Origin: an uncultured Clostridia bacterium
Lineage (GTDB): Bacteria > Bacillota > Clostridia > TANB77 > CAG-508
Length of the DNA stretch: 5,036 nt
Assembly: GCA_947595555.1 (NCBI GenBank)
Contig: CANQES010000093.1
Location: 1 to 5,036, forward strand
Direction of reading: 5' to 3'
Shown in pieces: positions 1 through 5,036 of this stretch. Each line of letters opens with the position of its first letter. Within the stretch, counting starts at the first letter, position 1. Made by a program: the position numbers and the translations under genes. The notes under the pieces are model-generated. The model saw only the letters and a list, made by a program, of their open reading frames with translations. It was not told the DNA's origin and did not search any database.

Positions 1-615
1 GCCAAAATCTTTAATCCCCTTGGCTGATAAAGTTTTTATTGGTCCTGCTGAAACAGCATTCACACGAATTCCTTCTCTTCCTAAATTTTCTGACATATAT
101 CTAACACTAGCTTCTAAAGCAGCTTTTGCAACTCCCATAACATTGTAACTATCAATAACCTTTGTAGAGCCATGATAAGTAAGTGTTACTAAACTTGCAT
201 TTTCGTTCAACATATCTAATTCTTTTGCTATTCTAGCAATTAGTACAAAAGAATAGCTACTTACATCACAAGCATGAGAAAATCCTTCTTTACTTGTGTA
301 AATAAAATCATTATGTAAGTCTTCTGTATTAGCATGAGCAATAGCATGTACAATACCATCTATTTTTCCATTTTCTTCTTTTATTTTAGTAAACACATTT
401 TTAACCAATTCATCTTCAGAAGCACCATCTAATACATAAGCTTTACTTCCTTTGAACTCTGATATTAACTCTTCTATTTTATCTTTATTTTCTTCACCCA
501 TATATGTAAAAATAAGCTTTGCGCCATTTTCATAAGCAGATTTAGCAACACCAAAAGCTATACTCCACTTATTTCTAATCCCCATAATTAAAATTTTCTT
601 TCCTTCTAATAACAT
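1..615 (-). CDS. fabI: Enoyl-ACP reductase FabI, NAD(P)H-dependent (N-terminal 205 residues; 3' end outside window)
   Basis: FabI reduces trans-2-enoyl-ACP to acyl-ACP, the last step of each elongation cycle, and is the target of triclosan-type inhibitors. I translated the frame from 615 to the left edge: it is open and intact for 205 of about 255-260 expected residues. It is a Rossmann-fold SDR of the FabI type. The N-terminal cofactor motif is GIRNKWSIAFGVAK (about 12-25), and HAIAHAN lies at 90-96. The catalytic group is Tyr147, Tyr157 and Lys164 in TYHG...SYNVMGVAK, the Tyr-x6-Lys arrangement. RVNAVSAGPIKTLSAKGIKDF precedes the edge. The ATG at 615 has AGGAGG at 623-628, 7 nt upstream, and the gene follows accA after 34 nt, so it probably shares the operon transcript. 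FabG is ruled out by the FabI-type cofactor loop and SAGPIKTLSAKGI; FabK and FabV are unrelated in sequence. Confidence 0.96.
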   Translation of the reverse strand, partial: MLLEGKKILIMGIRNKWSIAFGVAKSAYENGAKLIFTYMGEENKDKIEELISEFKGSKAYVLDGASEDELVKNVFTKIKEENGKIDGIVHAIAHANTEDLHNDFIYTSKEGFSHACDVSSYSFVLIARIAKELDMLNENASLVTLTYHGSTKVIDSYNVMGVAKAALEASVRYMSENLGREGIRVNAVSAGPIKTLSAKGIKDFG

Positions 616-649
616 ATTAATTCCTCCTCTTTCAATTTAATAATTAAAA

Positions 650-1458
650 TTATAATACTTTAAATTCTCCCATATGTCTAAACTTTTGGTATCTATCTTC
701 CACTAAATCTTCTGGTGTCATATCATTTAGTTCTTCTATTGCATTAACAATTTCTTTCTTTAAAGTTTTAGCAGTTTTTATGAAACTTTCTTCTACGTCT
801 CCTTTAGGTTCTTTAATAATTTTATCAATTACTTTTAATTCATATAAGTCCTTAGCTGTTAATTTCATTCTTTCTGCTGCCTCTTTAGTCCTTGAAGAAT
901 CTTTCCATAAAATACTAGCATATCCCTCTGGTGATAAAATTGAATAAATTGCATTTTCTAACATGAATACTTTATTTCCAACTCCCAATGCTAAAGCACC
1001 TCCACTAGAACCTTCACCAATTATAATAGCTATTACAGGTACTTTTAATTTAGCAAGTCCTAGCATTGAGCTTGCAATCGCCTCTCCGTTGTCCTCTTTC
1101 TTCTGCTCCAATTCCTGGATATGCTCCTTTAGTATCAATAAAAGTAATAACTGGTCTTTTAAACTTTTCTGCTTGCCCGCATAAATCGAATTCCTTTTCT
1201 ATAAGCTTCTGGGTTTGGCATACCAAAGTTTCTTTCAATATTTTCTTTCGTTGTTCTTCCTTTTTGTTCTGCAATTACAGTATAATTTTGATTTTTAATT
1301 TTTGCTAAGCCACATACAATTGATGGATCATCTCTAAAATGTCTATCTCCATGTAATTCTATAAAGTCGTCAAAAATAATATCAATGTAATCTAAAGCCG
1401 TTTTTCTTTTAGGATGTCTTGCTATTTCAACTTTTTCCCACGCAGTTAACTCGCTCAT
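650..1458 (-). CDS. accA: Acetyl-CoA carboxylase carboxyltransferase alpha subunit, AccA (two frameshifts as sequenced)
   Basis: AccA is the second half of the carboxyltransferase with AccD. The coding sequence is spread over three frames. The first covers 1458 to about 1179 (MSELTAWEKVEIARHPKR to FMR), the second about 1175 to 1089 (QAEKFKRPVITFIDTKGAYP to EERGQ), and the third 1087 to 650 (GEAIASSMLGLAKLKVP to the TAA stop). Removing one base at 1176-1178 and G1088 joins them into 268 residues, the usual size for short clostridial-type AccA. Conserved parts are ARHPKRKTALDYI, ELHGDRHFRDD, GMPNPEAYRKG, DTKGAYPGIGAEERGQ, GEGSSGGALALGVG, ENAIYSILSPEG and ASILWKDSSR. The ATG at 1458 has AGGAGG at 1466-1471, 7 nt upstream, so the start is firm. 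It could be a real pseudogene, but accA is normally essential where fatty acids are made de novo, and no other copy is visible here. Sequence error is more likely. Confidence 0.93.
1088..1088 (-). other. Frameshift site 2 in accA: one extra base between CAA and GGA
   Basis: The minus strand reads AGA GGA CAA CGG AGA GGC, giving RGQRRG in a frame that soon departs from AccA. Dropping the C opposite G1088 gives AGA GGA CAA GGA GAG GCG, that is RGQGEA, the expected AccA sequence running into GEAIASSMLG. Unlike the other two sites, this base is not in a homopolymer run. Confidence 0.85.
1176..1178 (-). other. Frameshift site 1 in accA: one extra base in GGG/CCC
   Basis: The minus strand reads ATG CGG GCA AGC AGA AAA GTT TAA, ending in a stop. 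With one G fewer in the GGG it reads ATG CGG CAA GCA GAA AAG TTT, giving MRQAEKF, which continues into the conserved KRPVITFIDT segment. The same single-base change restores the frame used downstream. Confidence 0.88.
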
Positions 1459-1477
1459 TAATATTCCTCCTAAGTCA

Positions 1478-2314
1478 TTATTTATGAAATTGAATTAATT
1501 GATATAGTGTTTCTTTTAAATCTTTTCTTTCTACTATCTTATCAATAAAACCATGTTCTAACAAAAATTCTGCTGTTTGAAAACCTTCTGGTAATTTTTC
1601 TCCGATTGTTTGTTCTATTACTCTTTGACCTGCAAATCCTATCATGGCTCCTGGCTCTGCTAATATAATGTCTGCAAGGCTAGCAAAGGATGCTGTTACC
1701 CCTCCATACGTCGGATCTGTTAGGACAGACATATACAATAATCCAGCTTCGTTCAACTTATTTATTGCTACTGTTGTTTTTGCCATTTGCATAAGTGATA
1801 TTATCCCTTCTTGCATTCTAGCACCACCAGAAACACAGAAAATAATTAATGGTAATCTTAATTCAATTGCTCTTTCTATGGCATATGTAATTTTTTCTCC
1901 TACTACAACTCCCATGCTCCCCATCAAAAATCCACTATCCATTACACAAATTACTACTTCTTCACCTTTGATTTTTCCTTTGCCACAACTAACTGCTTCT
2001 TGAATTCCTGTTTTTTCTCTTAATTGTTTTATTTTCTTTGGATAGTCTTCCAATTCTAGTGGGTTTGTTGTATCGATGTCTAAATCAAATCTTTGATATG
2101 TACCTTTATCAATAATGCTTTCTAATCTTTTATTAATATGCATTCTAAAATAAGCACCACAATTTGGACAAATTCCACTATTTTCTCTCACTGCTTCTTT
2201 ATATAATATTTCTTTGCATTTATCACACTTTACCCATTTGCCAACTTGTATATCTACCTTATTTTCCGTTCTTTTGGCTGTTGTTTCCCTTTTTTTTATT
2301 TTATCTACAATCAT
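1478..2314 (-). CDS. accD: Acetyl-CoA carboxylase carboxyltransferase beta subunit, AccD
   Basis: AccD pairs with AccA to form the carboxyltransferase that moves the carboxyl group from biotin to acetyl-CoA. The 278-residue protein starts with a basic N-terminal tail. A four-cysteine zinc ribbon follows, CDKC (Cys30, Cys33) and CPNC (Cys49, Cys52), which is characteristic of bacterial AccD. The crotonase-like carboxyltransferase domain then follows, with MDSGFLMGSMG (about 125-135), SGGARMQEG (162-170), TDPTYGGVTAS (199-209) and GFAGQRVIEQT (226-236). The ATG at 2314 is preferred to the in-frame ATG at 2356: it has a good ribosome binding site, and the 14 extra residues would look unlike any AccD N-terminus and lie deep inside accC. 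It overlaps accC by 14 nt and stops (TAA) 19 nt before accA. The intact frame contrasts with the broken neighbours on both sides. Confidence 0.97.
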   Translation of the reverse strand: MIVDKIKKRETTAKRTENKVDIQVGKWVKCDKCKEILYKEAVRENSGICPNCGAYFRMHINKRLESIIDKGTYQRFDLDIDTTNPLELEDYPKKIKQLREKTGIQEAVSCGKGKIKGEEVVICVMDSGFLMGSMGVVVGEKITYAIERAIELRLPLIIFCVSGGARMQEGIISLMQMAKTTVAINKLNEAGLLYMSVLTDPTYGGVTASFASLADIILAEPGAMIGFAGQRVIEQTIGEKLPEGFQTAEFLLEHGFIDKIVERKDLKETLYQLIQFHK

Positions 2315-3651
2315 ACTTAAAGTCCCTTTCAATAAAAGATGTATCAAAGTTTCCACGAATAAAGTTAGGATGTCTTATAATGTCAAATAAAAAGTCTATA
2401 TTCGTATCTACTCCTTCAATTACGGTTTCTTCTAAAGCTCTTTTCATTTTACTAATAGCTTCATTTCTGTTATCTCCATGTGTAATAATCTTAGCAATCA
2501 TAGAATCATAATTTGGTGGTATAGTGTACCCTTCATAAATTGCTGTATCTATCCTAACTCCATTTCCACCCGGTAAATTTAGCCCTGTAATCGTCCCTGG
2601 ACATGGCATAAATCTTTTACTTGGGTTTTCTGCATTAATCCTACATTCTATACTATGTCCTCTAAATTCTACATCTTTTTGCTTGATTTTCAGTGTTTCA
2701 CCAGCTGCAATTCGAATTTGAGCTTTTACAATATCAATTCCAGTTCTTTCCTCAGTAATTGGATGTTCTACTTGAATTCTTGTATTCATCTCCATAAAAT
2801 AGAAATTTTTATCACTATCAACTAAAAATTCAATTGTTCCACAGCTAGTATATCCTGCCACCTTAGCTGCTTTAATAGCTGCTTCTCCCATTTTATTTCT
2901 TAATTTATCATCTATAGCAGTTGAAGGTGTTTCTTCAATTATTTTTTGATTTTTACGTTGAATAGAACAGTCTCTTTCTCCTAAATGTATTATATTTCCT
3001 TGCTCATCAGCCAAAATTTGAATTTCTACATGTCTTGGATTTCTAATAAATTTCTCTATATATATTTCGTCATCATTAAAAGAAAGCTTTGCTTCTTGTT
3101 TTACAATATTATAATTGTTTTCTAATTCTTCTGGTGCATTTACTATACGAATTCCTTTTCCGCCCCCACCAGCTGCCGCTTTTAGCATAACAGGATATCC
3201 AATGTCACTTGCTATTTTTATTGCATCTTTTAAACCTTTTACACTTCCTTCAGAACCTGGTATAACTGGAACACCTGCTGATGTCATCAATTCTTTAGCA
3301 TTTGATTTATTTCCCAATAATTCAATTACTTTATAAGATGGTCCTATAAATTTTATATTTGATTCTTCACATATTTTAGCAAATTGGCTATTTTCTGATA
3401 AAAATCCAAAACCAGGATGAATGCTGTCAGCTTTTGTTATATTAGCAGCCTCAATAATATTCTTAATATTTAAATAGCTTTTTCCGTGGATTTGCCGGTC
3501 CAATACAAATTGCTTCATCTGCCAAACGAGTATGAATTGCATCTTTATCTGCTTCCGAATATACAGCAACAGTTTTCATATTCATTTCTTTACAAGCTCT
3601 TATTATACGAACTGCAATGTCTCCTCGATTTGCAATCAAAATCTTATTCAT
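2301..3651 (-). CDS. accC: Biotin carboxylase subunit of acetyl-CoA carboxylase, AccC (frameshifted as sequenced)
   Basis: AccC uses ATP and bicarbonate to carboxylate the biotin on AccB. The N-terminal 57 residues (MNKILIANRGDIAVRIIRAC onward, to GPANPRK) are in one frame and hit a premature TAA a few codons later. The remaining 392 residues, from SYLNIKNII on, are in the +1 frame. Removing one T from the run at 3479-3483 gives 449 residues, the length of E. coli AccC. The restored protein has the biotin-carboxylase N-domain, IHPGFGFLSEN, the ATP-grasp Gly-rich loop AAAGGGGKG (about 158-166) with Lys157 before it, EMNTRIQVEHP (about 287-297) with the catalytic Glu/Asn/Arg residues, and Arg337 in IECR. 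An AAAGGA-type ribosome binding site about 8-9 nt upstream supports the ATG at 3651. The TAA at 2301 lies inside accD, giving a 14-nt overlap. It could be a real pseudogene, but the perfect conservation on both sides points to a sequence error. Confidence 0.94.
2323..2329 (-). promoter_or_regulatory. accD ribosome binding site inside the 3' end of accC
   Basis: AAAGGGA on the minus strand lies 8 nt before the ATG at 2314 and decides the accD start. It sits inside the last codons of accC, so accD initiation probably depends on ribosomes finishing accC. The earlier in-frame ATG at 2356 lacks such a signal. Confidence 0.7.
3479..3483 (-). other. Frameshift site in accC: one extra base in a 5-base A/T run
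   Basis: The minus strand reads CGG AAA AAG CTA here, which runs into a TAA stop shortly after. With four A instead of five it reads CGG AAA AGC TAT TTA AAT ATT, giving PRKSYLNI and matching the conserved SYLNI segment of biotin carboxylases. The change is one extra base in a homopolymer, a common place for sequencing error. Confidence 0.9.
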
Positions 3652-3679
3652 CTCTACCGTCCTTTCTTATCTCAAAACT

Positions 3680-4102
3680 TTATACTATCGCAAATGTTAA
3701 TTCTCCTTTTGCTACCACCTTATCATCGACTGTAGCAATTGCTTCGCCAATTCCAATTGGTCCTTTTTGTTTAATAATCTTAACTTCTAATTTTAATTTA
3801 TCTCCAGGTACAACCATTTTTTTAAACTTCATTTTGTCAACTCCACCAAATAATGCATTTTTACCTTTATTTTCTTCTACACTTAAAATTGCTATTGCTC
3901 CTGTTTGTGCTAAGCTTTCGGTAATTAACACTCCTGGCATAATTGGATTACCCGGAAAATGTCCCTTAAAATACCACTCTTCTTCATTGACATATTTATA
4001 AGCTGTCGCACTTTCTCCTGGTTTATACTCCTCTACTTCATCTATCATGAGAAAAGGTTCTCTCTGTGGGATAATCTCTTTTATTTGTTCTTTATTCAAC
4101 AT
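3680..4102 (-). CDS. fabZ: 3-hydroxyacyl-ACP dehydratase FabZ
   Basis: FabZ dehydrates (3R)-hydroxyacyl-ACP to trans-2-enoyl-ACP, the third step of each elongation cycle, as a soluble hot-dog-fold enzyme. The protein has 140 residues, the usual length. The N-terminus carries IPQREPFLMID, the typical FabZ 'IPHR.PFL.ID' region, although His is replaced by Gln (Q13). The active-site helix reads GHFPGNPIMPGVLITE, giving catalytic His48 and Glu62, followed by SLAQTGAI. The H-x13-E spacing and the Glu indicate FabZ; FabA has Asp at this position. The gene starts at the ATG at 4102 and ends with TAA, 28 nt before accC. A dehydratase placed between accB and accC is the common arrangement in Bacillota fab/acc operons and supports the call. 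Confidence 0.97.
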   Translation of the reverse strand: MLNKEQIKEIIPQREPFLMIDEVEEYKPGESATAYKYVNEEEWYFKGHFPGNPIMPGVLITESLAQTGAIAILSVEENKGKNALFGGVDKMKFKKMVVPGDKLKLEVKIIKQKGPIGIGEAIATVDDKVVAKGELTFAIV

Positions 4103-4105
4103 ATG

Positions 4106-4116
4106 TCCTTCTTTCT
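4106..4116 (-). promoter_or_regulatory. fabZ ribosome binding site, tightly spaced and overlapping the accB stop
   Basis: The purine-rich stretch AGAAAGAAGGA begins in the accB TAG stop (4115-4117) and ends only 3 nt before the fabZ ATG at 4102. This is closer than usual for an AAGGA core, so pairing may use the upstream AGAAAG part. No other start codon nearby fits the conserved FabZ N-terminus. Coupling to the end of accB translation is likely but inferred. Confidence 0.55.
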
Positions 4117-4537
4117 AACCAATTATAAATAATGGTTTTCCGTATTCTACAGTATCTTCATCCTGTACCAAAATATCTTTTATTTCACCATCAATGTCAG
4201 ATTCGATTTCATTCATTAGTTTCATTGCTTCTATGATGCATAATACATCACCTTTTTTTACTTTTTGACCAATTTTCACATAAGGTTCACTATTAGGAGA
4301 TGGCTTACTATAGAAAGTTCCTACCATAGGAGATTTTACAACCTTATTTTCATGCTCAATATCTAATTTTTCTTTTGGTGGTTTTACATCTTCTTTTATC
4401 ACATTTTCAATATCTCCAACTCGCTTTTCTTCCTTTTTCATTCTAATCTTAGTGCCATCTGGAAAATCAATTGACATGTCTGTTAATTTAGATTTTTCCA
4501 TATCTTCCATTAATTGTTTAATCTTCTCATATTCCAT
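4115..4537 (-). CDS. accB: Biotin carboxyl carrier protein of acetyl-CoA carboxylase, AccB
   Basis: AccB carries the biotin that moves a carboxyl group from biotin carboxylase (AccC) to the carboxyltransferase (AccA/AccD) when malonyl-CoA is made. The 140-residue protein has three parts. A short N-terminal segment (about 1-33) is followed by a charged Lys/Glu-rich linker (about 34-66) and then the biotinyl domain (about 67-140). The biotinyl domain contains EAMKLMNEI, with Lys106 as the predicted biotinylation site. The PMVGTFYSKPSPNSEPYVKIG segment contains the thumb-like insertion typical of bacterial AccB and absent from many other biotinyl or lipoyl domains. It is a little short for the family and lacks the Ala/Pro-rich linker of E. 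coli AccB. The ATG at 4537 follows a perfect AGGAGG. The stop is TAG, 12 nt before fabZ. Confidence 0.97.
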   Translation of the reverse strand: MEYEKIKQLMEDMEKSKLTDMSIDFPDGTKIRMKKEEKRVGDIENVIKEDVKPPKEKLDIEHENKVVKSPMVGTFYSKPSPNSEPYVKIGQKVKKGDVLCIIEAMKLMNEIESDIDGEIKDILVQDEDTVEYGKPLFIIG

Positions 4538-4544
4538 TTTCTTT

Positions 4545-4550
4545 CCTCCT
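4545..4550 (-). promoter_or_regulatory. accB ribosome binding site overlapping the fabF stop codon
   Basis: A perfect AGGAGG on the minus strand lies 7 nt upstream of the accB ATG at 4537. The fabF TAG stop (4549-4551) provides its first two bases. Ribosomes ending on fabF therefore terminate on top of the accB initiation signal, which suggests translational coupling. The coupling is inferred from the overlap. Confidence 0.8.
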
Positions 4551-5036
4551 ATTCATACTTTTTCAAAATTATACATCCATTGTGTCCACCGAATCCTAAG
4601 GAATTTGACATTACTATATTTACTGTTGCTTTTCTTGGTTCGTTTGGTACAATATCTAAATCGCATTCCTCATCTTTTACTTTGTAATTAATTGTTGGTG
4701 GTACAACTTGATCTTGAATTGCTTTTGTGCAAAGAATAGCCTCCACACCACCTGCTGCTCCCAACAAATGTCCTACATTCCCTTTGGTCGAACTTACCAT
4801 TACACTCTTACTAGCTTCACCTAATGCTGTTTTTATTGCCATTGTCTCGCATGAATCATTTAGGTGTGTTGATGTACCATGTGCATTAATATAGTCTATA
4901 TCTTCTGGTTTTATATTAGCATCTTCGATTGCTCTTTTAATTGCTCTTGCTCCACCTTCTCCTTCTGGTGCTGGTGAAGTAATATGATAAGCATCAGAAC
5001 TAGCTCCATATCCAATTACTTCTGCATATATCTTAG
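4549..5036 (-). CDS. fabF: Beta-ketoacyl-ACP synthase II, FabF (C-terminal part, 5' end outside window)
   Basis: This enzyme carries out the chain-elongating Claisen condensation of malonyl-ACP with acyl-ACP in the cytoplasm. About 161 C-terminal residues are visible, against roughly 410 for the family. The reading frame is open from the right edge (first whole codon at 5034) to a TAG stop at 4549-4551. Two parts of the Cys-His-His active site are present: NAHGTST, with its His at 4879-4881, and SSTKGNVGHLLGAAGG, which holds the conserved Lys and the second His at 4768-4770. The C-terminal glycine loop reads NSLGFGGHNG, where many homologues have NSFGFGG. The nucleophilic Cys would lie beyond the window. 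The ATG at 4842 is an internal Met, not the start. FabF is preferred over FabB because FabB is largely a proteobacterial enzyme and this gene leads an acc cluster of Bacillota type. Confidence 0.96.
   Translation of the reverse strand, partial: KIYAEVIGYGASSDAYHITSPAPEGEGGARAIKRAIEDANIKPEDIDYINAHGTSTHLNDSCETMAIKTALGEASKSVMVSSTKGNVGHLLGAAGGVEAILCTKAIQDQVVPPTINYKVKDEECDLDIVPNEPRKATVNIVMSNSLGFGGHNGCIILKKYE

Noticed and set aside
616..649. Possible terminator or promoter in the AT-rich gap between accA and fabI
   Set aside because: Only a weak AATTT/AAATT pairing without GC is visible and no T-tract follows a stable stem. The 34-nt gap mostly holds the fabI ribosome binding site.
1478..2314. Propionyl-CoA or other acyl-CoA carboxylase beta subunit instead of AccD
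   Set aside because: The four-cysteine zinc ribbon, 278-residue length, separate alpha subunit and fab-gene neighbours are specific to the bacterial AccA/AccD type.
2315..2356. Longer accD start at ATG 2356, adding 14 residues (METLIHLLLKGTLS)
   Set aside because: It has no good ribosome binding site, would overlap accC by 56 nt, and its sequence does not resemble an AccD N-terminus. The ATG at 2314 has AAAGGGA at ideal spacing.
3463..3483. Programmed ribosomal frameshifting at the A5 run in accC
   Set aside because: Restoring the frame needs a +1 shift, whereas A-rich slippery sites normally act by -1. There is no evident stimulatory structure, and accC does not use frameshifting in any family I know. 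A one-base read error is simpler.
3486..4001. Plus-strand open frames, including a 171-codon one opposite accC/fabZ and others opposite accA, accD and accB
   Set aside because: They are antisense to strongly conserved genes, have hydrophobic low-complexity translations without recognisable motifs, and lack sensible ribosome binding sites. They are shadows of the AT-rich coding strand.
1..5036. A hidden novel system (defence, mobile element, RNA element)
   Set aside because: Nearly every base is accounted for by seven conserved housekeeping genes and short intergenic gaps. I saw no direct repeats, inverted repeats, foreign-looking genes or structured RNA.

Overview
This window is part of a bacterial type II fatty-acid synthesis operon, read entirely from the minus strand. 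It comes from an AT-rich, low-GC Bacillota (Firmicutes) genome. The evidence is the AT-biased codon use (AGA for Arg, TAA/TAG stops), strong AGGAGG-type ribosome binding sites, and the gene order fabF-accB-fabZ-accC-accD-accA-fabI. That order is typical of Clostridia and Lactobacillales. A clostridial-type organism is my best guess, but I cannot name a genus.

In transcription order (right to left), the layout is as follows. The C-terminal part of fabF (elongating ketoacyl-ACP synthase) enters from the right edge. Next come accB (biotin carboxyl carrier protein), fabZ (hydroxyacyl-ACP dehydratase), accC (biotin carboxylase), accD and accA (beta and alpha carboxyltransferase subunits), and finally fabI (enoyl-ACP reductase), which runs off the left edge. 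Gaps are 11 to 34 nt, accC and accD overlap by 14 nt, and the fabF stop lies inside the accB ribosome binding site. This looks like one polycistronic unit. I found no internal promoter, terminator, RNA gene, repeat, CRISPR array or mobile element, and there is no gene-free stretch over 300 bases.

The four Acc subunits make malonyl-CoA: AccC carboxylates the biotin on AccB, and AccA/AccD pass the carboxyl group to acetyl-CoA. FabF condenses malonyl-ACP with the growing chain, FabZ removes water from the 3-hydroxyacyl-ACP, and FabI reduces the resulting enoyl-ACP. The FabD, FabG, FabH and acyl carrier protein steps are not in this window and may lie upstream, beyond the right edge.

The main oddity is that two otherwise well conserved genes are broken by single extra bases: accA twice (near 1176-1178 and at 1088) and accC once (in a five-base run at 3479-3483). 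Removing one base at each site restores full-length proteins of 268 and 449 residues with all expected motifs. Sequencing or assembly error is the most likely cause. I see no evidence of a previously undescribed system here.
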